DNA from: Sodalis glossinidius str. 'morsitans' | GTDB lineage: Bacteria > Pseudomonadota > Gammaproteobacteria > Enterobacterales > Enterobacteriaceae | Reading direction: 5' to 3' | DNA: 64,000 nucleotides | Assembly: GCF_000010085.1 (NCBI RefSeq) | Contig: NC_007712.1 | Span: forward strand, 2,542,001-2,606,000 | Shown here: piece by piece, positions 28,440-39,114 of the stretch | Layout of the letters: each line of letters begins with the position of its first letter | Numbering within the stretch: position 1 is the first letter of the stretch | Notes under the pieces: generated by a model | Told to the model about the DNA's origin: nothing | Database searches by the model: none | Seen by the model: only the letters and a program-made list of their open reading frames with translations | Made by a program: the position numbers and the translations under genes

Positions 28440-29005
28440 CCGCTTATGCGGTTCGTCCCATGAGGGCCTGGCGACACGCCCTATGCCCGGCCGCCCGAAA
28501 AGCTGCGGCGCACGCTCACCAACCGACACATTCAGCTCATGGCAATTGGCGGCTCCATTGGTACCGGCCTGTTTATGGGCTCAGGAAAAACGCTCAGTCT
28601 GGCGGGGCCGTCAATCGTTTTTGTCTATATGATCATCGGCTTTATGCTGTTCTTCGTCATGCGTGCAATGTGAGAGCTGCTACTTTCCGACCTCAGCTAC
28701 AAATCCTTCAGCGATTTTGCCGCCGACCTGCTTGGGCCGTGGGCCGGGTATTTTACCGGCTGGACCTATTGGTTTTGCTGGGTCGTCACCGGTATCGCCG
28801 ATGTGGTCGCCATCAGCGCTTATTTTCAATTCTGGTTTCCCGGTTTTTCCATCTGGATGAGCACCATGCTCTGTGTAATGGTTTTCGTCACCTTGAACAT
28901 CCCCACGGTGAAAATGTTTGGCGAAATGGAATTTTGGTTCGCTGTTATCAAAATTGTCGCCATTGTGGCGCTCATTATCGCTGGCGCGACGCTTGCGGCG
29001 ATGCC
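28440..29005 (+). pseudogene. cycA: D-serine/D-alanine/glycine permease CycA, N-terminal third only
   Basis: Amino acid-polyamine permease. The frame reads LRRTLTNRHIQLMAIGGSIG, GPSIVFVYMIIGFMLFFVMR, then an in-frame TGA (Gly codon in the family). It continues ELLLSDLSYKSFSDFAADLL, AGYFTGWTYWFCWVV and TVKMFGEMEFWFAVIKIVAI. Similarity ends at about 29000, where dld sequence begins without a gap. About 300 C-terminal residues are absent. Confidence 0.85.
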
Positions 29006-30203
29006 GGCGCGATCGTTATCCCCCACGCCGCCAATACCTGCCTGACGGGCGGTTCGACCCCGGATGGCGATGCTTATGATCGCGATATTGTCATCCTCAG
29101 CACTACCCGCATGAACAAAATCAGGCTTATCAACGACGCGAGCCGCATTCGGTGATAGGCTCCAGTTGTATCGGCGCCTCGGTTTTCGGCGGCGTGTGCA
29201 ATAATTCCGGCGGCGCCCTGGTGCAGCGCGGGCCGGCCTATACGCAATTATCCGTGTTTACCCGCGTCGATGCCGAGGGCATAAATCACTTGAGCGTTAC
29301 CCTGGCGGGGGATGAAGAAACTCTGCTGTCCCGCCTGGATCGGGACGAGTACGACGAGCAGGACATTCGCTATGATACCGGCGACGGCTCCGACAAAGGT
29401 TACACCGACCATGTCCGCCATATCGATGAGCCTACCCCCGCCCGGTTCAATGCCGATCCCGGCACGCTGTTTGAGGCTTCGGGGTCTGCCGGCAAAGTGA
29501 TGGTCTTTGCCGTACGGCTGGATACCTTTCCCATGGCCCGCGGCACGCGGGTGTTTTATATAGGCACCAACCAGACCTCGGTACTGACCGCTATCCGGCG
29601 CCACATCTTAAGCCGGTTTACCCATCTGCCCCTCTCCGGCGAGTATCTACACCGCGACACTTATGATATTGCCGCCCGCTACGGCAAAGATACCTTTTTT
29701 CTGATCCACTGGTTGGGCACGGCGCGCCTGCCGGCGTTGTTTGCGCTGAAAAACCGCTTTGATTTACTGGCGGAATGGCTGCCTTTTTTACCGCCGCACT
29801 GCGGCGATCGGCTGTTGCAGTTCTTTAGCCGCCTACTGCCTGATCCCCTGCCGGCGCGCATGCAGGCGTATCGGGACCGTTATGAACATCATTTGTTGCT
29901 CAAAGTCAGCGCGGAGGGGGTGTCGGAGGCGCAGGCTTTCCTCAGCGACTATTTCTCCGAGCATGAGGGCGAGTTCTTCGCCTGCACCGAGGAGGAAGGA
30001 AAAAAAGCGTTTTTTCATCGCTTTGCGGCGCAATGATGAAGACTGGTTTGAGCATTTACCGCCGAGCACAACGTCGGTCATCTTTACCCCGCGCCGCCGC
30101 TGCGGCGCTTCTATCAACAGCTCGATCCGTGTAATTATTTTAATCCCGGCATCGGTCAGATGTCGAAGCGTAAAGACTATAGCGAGGCGGGCAACAAAGA
30201 ATA
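29005..30203 (+). pseudogene. dld: Quinone-dependent D-lactate dehydrogenase Dld, truncated and deleted
   Basis: Peripheral membrane flavoprotein. It starts within the FAD domain (HAANTCLTGGSTPDGDAYDR) directly after cycA sequence. A frame change at about 29152 leads to SVIGSSCIGASVFGGVCNNS, and the frame is open to 30036 (RHILSRFTHLPLSGEYLHRD). Then LRRNDEDWFEHLP is followed by a large deletion and the C-terminus FYQQLDP, NYFNPGIGQMSKRKDYS in another frame. Native Dld is about 570 residues and lacks none of these parts. Confidence 0.88.
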
Positions 30204-30473
30204 AGCTCCTAGCCGGGCTCCGCATCTCCACCCGCGCCGTGCTCATGAAGGCCGTCGCTCGCGCCGCCTGCAATAACGACAGCGGGCGCATTGTCGGACA
30301 ACATCAGGCCTTCCCGAGCGGCCGGAAAAACGTCAGCTCGCCGCCCCTGAGCGGTGGTTAATAGCCGTCCCAGGGGAAGGTTAATGTCATTTATACTTTT
30401 CAATAATGTGATAGGCGTATTACTATTCGTTAAAATGGATTTAACAGGTATCTGGCCTACTGGCCAAATCATA

Positions 30474-32651
30474 ATGACAAACCAAGTAATAAACACCTCA
30501 CCCCGTCTCTGGTTATCATCTACGTTGGTCTGCTTTTCCTTAACATTACCGGGCCGCAGCACCGCCGAGACGCCGGCGACGACACCAACGGAAAAGACCC
30601 ACGACGCACCCTCGCAGACGCTGATCGTTACCGCGCCGCGGACCGGCTTAGCCGAGCTAACCACGCCCGCCGCCCTTAGCGTGCTTACGGGTGAGGATTT
30701 CCGCCAGGCCAAGCCGCAAGTCAATTTATCGGAAAGTATGGGCAGCGTAACGGGCCTGCAAATTCAGAACCAGCAAAATTATGCCCAGGACCTGAAACTG
30801 TCGGTGCGCAGGTTTGGCGCCCGCTCGATGTATGGCGTGCGTATCTATGTCGACGGCATTCCGGCGACCATGCCGGATGGCCAAGGCCAGACGTCGAATA
30901 TCGATCTTAGCAGCGTCGACAAGGTAGAGGTACTGCGCGGTCCGTTCTCCGCGCTGTACGGTAATGCTTCCGGCGACGTCGTTAAAGTGGAGACCGTCAC
31001 CGGCAGCCAGCCGGACAAGATAGAAGCGGGCCTGTATACCGGCAGCTACGATAGTTGGCGCTATGGCGTGAAGGCCACTGGCGCCGTCGGCGATGGCTCA
31101 CAGGCCGGCGATGTCAACTACGCGGTCTCGACCACCCGCTTTACCACCCACGGCTATCGCGATCACAGTGATGCGCGCAAAAACCTTGCCAACGCCAAGC
31201 TCGGAGTGCGCATTGACGATGTCAGAACCCTGACCCTGTTATTCAACGCCGTGGATATCACCGCCAACGATCCCGGCGGTTTGACCGAGGATCAGTGGCA
31301 TGACAATCCCCGTCAGGCCACCCGCGCCTAACAGTTCAATACCCGCAAAACCCTGACCCAGACGCAGGCCGGCCTGCGTTATCAGCGGCAGATGAGCGAT
31401 AATGACGACCTGAGCGTAATGATGTATACCGGCGAACGCGACACCACCCAATATCAGGCGATACCGGTCGCAACCCAGGCCAACCCGCTGCACACCGGCG
31501 GCGTTATTGATTTAACGCGTCATTATCAAGGCATCGATACCCGCTGGACGCACCGCGGGGCACTCGGCGCCGTGCCTCTTACGCTGACCGGCGGCCTAGA
31601 TTACGAAACGATGACCGAGCAGCGCAAAGGCTATGAAAACTATACCCTGAACAATGGCGTCACCGAGCTCGGTACCCAGGGCAATCTGCGGCGCAATGAA
31701 CGTAACCTGATGTGGAATCTCGACCCGTATTTGCAAAGCGTCTGGTCTCTGACCTCGCGGCTAACGCTGAATGCAGGGGTACGTTTCAGCCACATCCAGT
31801 TCGACTCCGACGATCGCTACATTACCGCCGACAACGGTGATGATAGCGGCAACGCCCGCTATCATCGCTGGCTGCCGGTAGGATCATTAAGTTACACTGT
31901 CACTGATAGCTGGGATGCGTATCTGTCCGCCGGCCGGGGATTTGAACCCCCCACTATCAACGAACTCTCCTACCGGCCCGACGGCCAGCCGGGCCTGAAT
32001 TACGCGCTAAAACCTTCCACCAGCAATATATAGAGGTCGGCAGTAAAGCGCGCATCGGCAGTAGGCTGGCGAGCGTCGCGTTATTCCAGACCGACACCGA
32101 GAATGAAATCGTGGTCGCGGACAGCAGCAACGGCCGCACCAGCTATACCAATGCCGGCAAAATCCGCCGTCGTGGTCTGGAACTGTCGATGGATCAGCAG
32201 TTCGCCGACGATATCCAACTGCGTCTGGCGTGGACGTTGCTGGATGTGACCTACCGCACCCGCGCTTGCGGCAGCAGCGACTGTAGCGAGGGCGATGCAA
32301 TCGCCGACGGTAATCGCCTGCCCGGCATCGCCCTCAATATGGGTTATGCCTCGCTGGCCTGGTCCCCTCCCGAAGGCTGGTATGCGGCATGGAAGTGCGT
32401 TACATGAGCGATATTGAAGTCGATGATGAAAATAGCCAGCAGGCGCCAGCCTATACCGTCACCGCGCTGGATACCGTTACCGTTACATATTGGGCAACTG
32501 GCTGATGGACGTGTACGGCCGGGTGGATAACCTGTTTGACCGCCGCTATGCGGGGTCGGTCATCGCCAATGAAAGAAACGGCCGCTATTTTGAACCGGCG
32601 GCGGGCAGAAACTGGGGCGGTGGCGTTTCGCTCGCTTATATATTCCAATAA
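30474..32651 (+). pseudogene. pqqU: TonB-dependent PQQ receptor PqqU (YncD), broken
   Basis: Outer-membrane importer; E. coli PqqU (YncD) takes up pyrroloquinoline quinone. ATG 30474 with a signal-like LWLSSTLVCFSLTLPG. The plug domain is in NLSESMGSVTGLQIQNQQNY and YVDGIPATMPDGQGQTSNID. An in-frame stop lies at 31330 (ATRA*QFNT). The barrel continues (GFEPPTINELSYRPDGQPG), then shifts frame at about 32030 and again at about 32390. The C-terminal NLFDRRYAGSVIANERNGRY is near 32540. Next gene is the PQQ enzyme gcd. Confidence 0.85.
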
Positions 32652-32847
32652 TACCTATCGGGCGTGCCCCGTCATTGGCCTGAGCCACGGGGCACGCCCG
32701 GGGCGCCTTCCCCGACGCCCGTGACTGTTCATCTTTGCTACACCTGAACCGAGCGCACCATTGACGGCTATTGCATTGACGATCCTTTTCCCTGTCGTTG
32801 GCCCTGCCTCTGCCGCAGGCATCGGCATTGATAAGCAGGAACAGGCT

Positions 32848-35154
32848 ATGACAAAGATAACGCGCAAACGGCCGGGCGCCGTCTATTTCGTGCGGCCGCT
32901 GGGGGGGGGGACTGATGGCATTAATCGGTCTTGCCCTGACGGCGGGGGGAGGCTATCTAGCCACGCAGGGCGGCAGTCGGTATTTTCTGTTTATGGGACT
33001 GATGCCGACGGTGGCCGGGGGCCTTCTCATCGGTTTGCAGCCGGCGGGTGCCTGGGTCTATGCGCTGGCGTTCCTGCTGACACTGTGCTGGGCCGTCTGG
33101 GAGGCGGGGCTCAGCTTTTGGCCGCTGTTCTCGCGGCTTTATATGTTCGGCGTATTGGCCCTGCTGGCACTCTGCCTGACCGCCAGTCTGGGGTATACCC
33201 TGGTACCGACGCCGATAGTCAGCACGCGGCAGGCGGTACCGGTCTACCCCGTGCCACCGGGCGCCGAGCAGAAAAATTGGCTTCATTGGGGCAACACCAC
33301 CGCCGGCGATCGTTTCGCCGCGCTGGACCAGAATTACCAAAGCCAATGTAAAACACCTGCAAGTGGCGTGGGTAGCGCATACCGGCGACATCCCCCTCAG
33401 CAATGACGGCCGGCGTGGAAGACCAAAACACCCCGCTGCAGGTGGGTGATACGCTGTATGTCTGCACCGCCTACGGTAAAGTACTGGCCCTGTCGGCCGA
33501 CAGCGGCAAAACGCGTTGGCGTTTCGATCCGTTGGCCAGCGCGCCCAACTGGCAGCGCTGCCGCGGTCTTGGCTATTACTCCGACGACGCTGCGGCCGCG
33601 CAGGCGCCCCCCGCCGCGTCTGTATCCCACGCCCCTGACGCCAACCCGGCTGCGGCAACGGACGAACTGCGAGCACCCGACGCCACAGCCAACGCCGCAA
33701 TGCCCCTCGTCGTTGCCCCGACGCCCGCGGCTACGGCCAACCACCGCCCAGCGACGTTACAGCCACCATTGCTCCTGAAGCCGTGATCCCGACGCCGCCG
33801 ACTTCGGCAACGGCGGCACCGTGGATCTCACCATCGGCATGGGCGAAATCAAACCCGGCTATTACCAGCAAACCTCTGCTCCGCTGGTGGCGGGCGATCG
33901 GGTGGTGGTGGTGGGCGGCCGTGTGGCGGATAACTTTGCCACCGGCGAGCCGCCGGGCGCGACCTATATGCGCGGCACGCCCAACGTCTGGGCGGCCATG
34001 TCCTTTGATTCAAAGCTCAATCTGATTTATCTGCCCACCGGCAACGCCACGCCGGACTTTTTCGGCGGCGGACGCAGCGCGCTGGACGATAAATACAGTT
34101 CATCGGTTGTGGCGGTCGATGCGTCGACCGGAGGGTCCGCTGGCACTTTCAGACCACGCACCACGATTTGTGGGACTTCGATCTTCCCGCACAGCCGCTG
34201 CTGTAAGATTTGCCGGACGGCGCCTGCGGCACCACGCCGGTGCTGGTACAAACCAGCAAGCAGGGGATGATTTTCATGCTCAACCGCGTAACAGGTGAGC
34301 CGGTGGTGAAGGTGGAAGAGAGCGCCGTGCCCGTGGGCAACACGCCTGGCGAGCGTTACGCCCCCACGCAACCTTTTTCCGTCGGCATGGCCAATATGGG
34401 TAACCAGACCTTGACCGAAGCGGACATGTGGGGCGCCACGCCCCTCGACCAGCTGCTGTGCCGAATCGCTTTTAGAGGCATGCGCCATCAGGGCGTGTAC
34501 ACCCCGCCGGGACGCGATCGCGCGTTGTAGTTCCCCGGCTCGCTGGGCGACATGAACAGGGGCAGCGTCGCGCTGGATCCTCATAATGCGCTCATCTTCG
34601 TCAACGATATGCGCCTGGGTCTGGCGAACGCCCTGGTCGAACGCGACAAGGTACCCCAGGAGGCCAGCGGGATCGAAATGGGGCTAGTGCCGCAGGCGGG
34701 CACTCCCTATGGCGCGGTGCGTGAGCGTTTTCTGTCGCCGCTCGGTATTCCCTGTCAAAAACCACCGTTCGGCACCATGTCGGCGGTGGATTTAACCGAC
34801 GGTAAGCTGGTGTGGCAAGTGCCGGTGGGGACGGTGCAGGATACGGGGCCGCTCGGTATCAAAATGCACCTGCCGATGGCGGTGGGTATGCCGACGCTAG
34901 GCCCCAGCCTGGTCACCCAGTCCGGCCTGCTGTTCTTTGCCGGTACGCAGGATTATTATCTGCGCGCGTTTGATACCGCGAACGGCAAGGTGGTGTGGCG
35001 CGCCCGTTTGCCGGTGGGCAGCCAGGCCGGCCCGATAACCTATGTGTCGCCGACGACCGGCAGGCAATATATCATCATTTCCGCCGGCGGCGCGCGTCAG
35101 TCGCCGGATCGTGGTGATTATGTCATCGCCTATGCGTTGCCCGATAACCCTTGA
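32848..35154 (+). pseudogene. gcd: PQQ-dependent membrane glucose dehydrogenase Gcd, broken
   Basis: Oxidises glucose in the periplasm and feeds ubiquinone. ATG 32848 with AGGA upstream. A G10 tract (32901-32910) throws it out of frame; G9 would restore MTKITRKRPG...LGGLMALIGL. The N-terminal membrane segments (32915-33100) are visible. Further breaks occur near 33345, 33790, 34140, 34204 (stop) and 34528 (stop). PQQ-propeller blocks remain: VGDTLYVCTAYGKVLALSAD, DLTIGMGEIKPGYYQQTSAP, ADMWGATPLDQLLCR and GRQYIIISAGGARQSPDRGD. Confidence 0.88.
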
Positions 35155-35243
35155 TCGCGACGATGGCGTCATCGCCCGAGCGTTACAGACAACCTTTATC
35201 GCGATGATGGCGTTATCGCCCGGGGGTTACCCGATAACAGTCC
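35107..35243 (+). repeat. Diverged tandem triplication of a ~45-bp unit at the gcd 3' end
   Basis: Three consecutive units start at about 35107, 35153 and 35198, each beginning (G)ATCG-GG/C-GATG/T and carrying GTCATCGCC or GTTATCGCC and GATAAC/GACAAC. The first unit codes for the Gcd C-terminus DRGDYVIAYALPDNP; the others follow the stop. Confidence 0.7.
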
Positions 35244-35428
35244 AATGGCGAGTAAGCGCCCGGACCGGCTCAGGTGCGGCGCCGCAGCGAACGCTGGCGT
35301 GGGCGTATCGGAGCGGGCATGGCGTCGGGGTCGGGAAAGTCACGCGCTTTCCTGCACTTAATGATGTGTTCCCCCGAAGGGAAATGGTAAACTCAAAACA
35401 CCTTATCGCCTGCTAAACACCTATAGTA

Positions 35429-35632
35429 ATGAATAGCAAGTTGAAATTAACTGAAGTCGCTGACCTGGCCCCGCTGCATGAAACCATGATCACGCTGCGT
35501 CGGCATTTGCATCAACATCCGGAGCTGTCCAATGAAGAACAAGCCACCGCGGCGCTGGTAGCGGAACAACTTCATGCCTGGGGTTATGAGGTGACCACCG
35601 GCATCGGCGACCACAGCGTTTGGGCGCGCTAG
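35429..35632 (+). pseudogene. M20 amidohydrolase N-terminal fragment
   Basis: 67 codons read ITLRRHLHQHPELSNEEQAT and VAEQLHAWGYEVTTGIG, the N-terminus of M20/HipO-type amidohydrolases. It breaks off at about 35615, where the frame passes directly into AMP nucleosidase sequence with a TAG at the junction. Its metal-binding part is missing. The function of the original enzyme cannot be stated beyond amide hydrolysis. Confidence 0.75.
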
Positions 35633-36402
35633 CAGATTGACGACCCGGACAGTCCGTATGTCGCCCTGTCGTGCGCCGGCGGCAATCTGTTAACCGGCGA
35701 CGCCGGGCCGGTGGAAGATGAAGTGTCGGATCTGGCCTGGAAAAACCATCAAATGCCCGCTTATCATCTGATCGACCGCCACGTTCAGGGCATTACGATG
35801 GTCAATATCGGCGTCGACCCCTCCAACGCCAAGACGATTTGCCATCATCTCTCGGTACTGCCGCCTGCATGCCTGGCTGATGATCGGGCATTGCGGCGGG
35901 CTGCGCGAAAGTCAGACCATTGGCGACTACGTGCTGGCGCACGCCTACCTGCGCGATGATCATGTGCTGGATGCCGTGTTGCCGCCGGATATCCCGACTC
36001 CCAGTATTGCCGAAGTCCAGCGTGCGCTGTTTGACACCACCAAAACAGTCAGCGGCATGCCCGGCGAAGAGGCCAAGCTACGGCTGCGTACCCGTACCGT
36101 GGTCACCACCGATGATCGCAATTGGGAACTGCACTATTCCGCCTCGGCGCTGCGTTTCAATCTTAGCCACGCGGTGGCGGTAGATATGGAACGTGCCACG
36201 ATTTCGGCACAGGGTTATCGTTTCCGCGTGCCCTACGGCACGCTGTTGTGCGTTTCCGATAAGCCGCTGCACGGGGAAATTAAATTACCCGGACAGGCCA
36301 ATCGGTTTTACGAAGGCGCCATTTCTGAACATTTGCAGATAGGCATCTGCGCCATCGGCCTGCTGTGCGAAGAGTGTGACAGGCTGCATTCACGCAAGTT
36401 GT
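35633..36402 (+). pseudogene. amn: AMP nucleosidase Amn, C-terminal half
   Basis: Cytosolic AMP to adenine plus ribose-5-phosphate enzyme. The frame reads DDPDSPYVALSCAGGN, ISDLAW-type VSDLAWKNHQMPAYHLIDRH and VNIGVDPSNAKTICHHLSVL, then a frameshift near 35870. It continues open (MIGHCGGLRESQTIGDYVLA to LKLPGQANRFYEGAISEHLQ) to SRKL at about 36400. The first about 215 residues and the last 8 are absent. Sequence is otherwise very close to E. coli Amn. Confidence 0.9.
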
Positions 36403-36978
36403 TGTTCGACCGTCTGAAGGTGCACCAGCAGGATCCCACCGCGCCGGGCGCTCTGTTGGTAATCGGCGCCGCCGACGGCGTCGGCTCCATCTTGCTGCAA
36501 CTGGCCCGCGCCCTCACAGGACGAAACGCGCCGCTGGGTACGGGATCAAGGGGCGCATGCGGTCATTGATCATAGCCAACTCTGGGCGCCGCAGCTTACG
36601 CAACAGGGCATCACCCATGTCAACAATGTCATTGGTTTGAATCACACCGCAAGCTATATTCCGCAGATTATCTAGGTGCTGGCGCCGGAGGGGCAGCTGG
36701 CCCTGATTGACGATCCACAGCAGTTTGATATTGTCCCGTTCAAAAGTAAGTCCCTTAGCGTGCACTGGGAGCTGATGTTTACCCGTTCCCTGTATCACAC
36801 TGCGACGCAGGAACGGCAACATACTCTGCTACGGCGGGTAGCCGAGCTGGTGGACCAGGGCGTGATACTCACCACCCTGACCCGCCGCTTTGACGGTATC
36901 AATCTGGATAACCTGCGCCAGGCGCATACGCTGCTGGAACAGGGCGCCACCCGCGGCAAGATCGTGCTGGTACGGTGA
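36400..36978 (+). pseudogene. Zinc-type alcohol dehydrogenase/quinone oxidoreductase, C-terminal half
   Basis: It continues in frame from amn: LLFDRLKV, then the Rossmann motif VIGAADGVGSILLQLARALT. A frame change occurs at about 36530 and a TAG at about 36674. The C-terminal part is open: LIDDPQQFDIVPFKSKSLSV, ELMFTRSLYHTA, ARGKIVLVR-like end TRGKIVLVR. It belongs to the zinc-binding alcohol dehydrogenase family, NADPH:quinone reductase branch. N-terminal domain missing. Confidence 0.75.
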
Positions 36979-37451
36979 GCAGACCGCCGTCGGCCCCAGG
37001 CCAGCGCCAGCCATCGCGCTCGTCTGAGCTGACAGTGCAACGGCCAGCCGGCGACTAGCGGCTTGCGGGATAACAGCCCGGGGCGTCGCGTTGGTCGCGA
37101 CCGGCGGCGGGCCGACGTACTTGCAGCGGCGGGAAAGATGTGCCGCCGCCACGCCTCAAAACACCACCGCGAACTCACTCGCTTGCGCGGCGACTTTCCC
37201 TTGGCCCCTCTCCTGGCTCTACTTCAACCTATCCGATGCTTCGTCACCTCCGTCACATTCCCTTTTGCGTCGTGGCGGAGACGCCCCGTGCCGCCGCCCG
37301 CCTTACCTTCCCGGCGTAATGTGAAAAACATCATAGATTTGAATAAAAATAATTACTTAATATTGACTTTTACGCAATAAAACGGTTACAAACGTCATGT
37401 GGACATCAAAACAGAAATAGTGTTCCTTATAGCGCGACAGTGGGGAAACGC
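36979..37451. other. Gene-free stretch and putative iclR leader
   Basis: 36979-37310 is GC-rich with no credible ORF. 37311-37440 is AT-rich (for example TTGAATAAAAATAATTACTTAATATTGACTTTTACG) and likely held the promoter of the iclR-hydrolase-MFS unit. No clear operator was recognised. Confidence 0.45.
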
Positions 37452-38078
37452 ATGAAATCGTTGCGCAATGCACTGCGTATACTCGACACCTTCAGCCTTG
37501 AGCGGCCGGTCTGGGGCGTACGCGAACTGAGTCAGTACAGCGGACTGTCCCCCTCCGTGGTGCAGCGGGCGCTGGCAACCTTTCGCAACGGCGGTTTTTG
37601 CAACAGTGTCTGCATAGCAAGCGTTACGAACCGGGGGCACGGTTTTGGGAATACGGCCAGATTTTCCGCTCACGGCTGCGCCTGGACGATATTATCGCCC
37701 GCGAACTCCGTGCGTTGGCGGACGTTAGCGGCGAAACCGACTGGTTTACCGTACTGGATAATGAACAGGCGCTGTGCGTGCAGGTGGCGGAGAGCGTGCG
37801 CGCTTGATTGAGCAGTCTACGCCGCTCGCCGCCCAACCGCGGCTGCGTGACGCCCTGGACTTTATTCGACGCGAGGGTTGGTGGCTGTCGCGCGGCGAAC
37901 GCCTGGAGAACGTAACCGGTCTGAGCGTGCCGCTGTTTAACGCCGGGAGCGAGGTCTTTGCCTCGTTGACGCTCGGCGGCCCGACCGTCTGCCGGAAGGC
38001 ATGACAATGTCACATCTTCCTCATCTGCTTACCGCCCGCCGCGCCATTGCCGCGAGCTGGCACACTCTCAATGGATGA
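37452..38078 (+). pseudogene. IclR-family transcriptional regulator, broken
   Basis: ATG 37452 leads to LRNALRILDTFSLERPVWGV and RELSQYSGLSPSVVQRALAT, the winged helix of IclR proteins. The frame shifts near 37600. It continues as YEPGARFWEYGQIFRSRLRL and SGETDWFTVLDNEQALCVQV, has a gap/stop near 37805, then ENVTGLSVPLFNAGSEVFAS. The C-terminal end (RLPEGMTMSHLPHLLTARRA) closes at TGA 38076-38078, overlapping the next gene. At least three lesions. It was likely the local regulator of the hydrolase and transporter. Confidence 0.8.
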
Positions 38079-39114
38079 TATGACAGACAAGATGACGTTA
38101 TCGGCCGCTTATACCCTGCGGGAAATGGGATCGTTTTATCTTGGCGCGCCGCCGCACACCGTCGCCGGCGCTGATGTCAGCGACTATGTGCTGGCGCCCG
38201 GCGGCGTACCGGTCAGTATCGACCCTAACGGTACCACAAGCGTAGGCCAGGCCTGGGGGCAGTATTTCCTGCCGGCCGCGGCGACGCATAGCCTGCCGTT
38301 AAGCTTTTGGCATGGCGGCTCGCTCACCGGCGCGATGTGGGAAACCACTCCGGACGGCCGCGAAGGCTGGCTGCATTATTTCCTGCGCCACGGCTGTCCG
38401 GTGTATAACGTCGACGCCGTCGAGCGCGGTCGGGCCGGTTGGGCGCCACGCGATCCGCATTTCTCCTCTCCGGCAATTTTGCGCACCGCCGAGGACAGTT
38501 TCTGCCAATTTAGCATCGGTTCCCGCGTACAGCGCGCGACACCCGACGCCCTCCAGGCCGCCGCCTATCCCCATTGCCAATTCCCGCTTGCCGCTTTCGA
38601 GCACTTTATGTGCCAAGTGATGCCGCGCTGGGCCACGACGGATGATCTGATCCTCGCCGCCTATTGCTGGCTGCTGGACCGGATAGATCCACAGATCATC
38701 ATCGCCCATTCCCAGGGCACAGCATTCGCGCTACGCGCCGCCGCCCTCCGCCCGGACAGGGTCAAAGCCATAGTCGACATCGAACCCGCGCAGGGCGGCG
38801 GCGAGGAGGCTCTGGCGGCGCTTACCGATATTCCGCTGTTGTTGGTGTATGGCGATAACTTGCACTACGACGCCCGCTGGCCGCAAATCAGGGCACGTAC
38901 CGACGCCTATTTTGCCCAACTCTCGGCCCGCGGTGTGCGGGTAGATGTTCTGGATCTTCCCCAGGCGAGTCTGCTGGGGAATTTCCATATGCTGATGATG
39001 GAGCTTAACAATCACGCTATTGCCGCGCTCATCGCGCGCTGGCTGATGGACATTCCCGGCGCAAGCCGCCCCGATGACGGAAACGATGACGATGGAAAAT
39101 GTGAACAAGCTTGA
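38071..39114 (+). CDS. Alpha/beta hydrolase (esterase-like)
   Basis: About 347 residues from ATG 38071, chosen because it overlaps the iclR stop (ATGGATGA), implying coupling; 38047 and 38080 are alternatives. No strong Shine-Dalgarno. The nucleophile elbow is AHSQGTAF (about residue 220), the acid probably lies in LLLVYGDNLHYDARW, and the His in LLGNFHMLMMELNN near the end. An oxyanion-region SFWHGGSLTGAMWE lies near residue 85. No signal peptide. It overlaps the MFS gene downstream. The substrate is unknown; with IclR and an ACS-type transporter, an aromatic or organic-acid ester pathway is plausible. Confidence 0.8.
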   Translation: MDDMTDKMTLSAAYTLREMGSFYLGAPPHTVAGADVSDYVLAPGGVPVSIDPNGTTSVGQAWGQYFLPAAATHSLPLSFWHGGSLTGAMWETTPDGREGWLHYFLRHGCPVYNVDAVERGRAGWAPRDPHFSSPAILRTAEDSFCQFSIGSRVQRATPDALQAAAYPHCQFPLAAFEHFMCQVMPRWATTDDLILAAYCWLLDRIDPQIIIAHSQGTAFALRAAALRPDRVKAIVDIEPAQGGGEEALAALTDIPLLLVYGDNLHYDARWPQIRARTDAYFAQLSARGVRVDVLDLPQASLLGNFHMLMMELNNHAIAALIARWLMDIPGASRPDDGNDDDGKCEQA

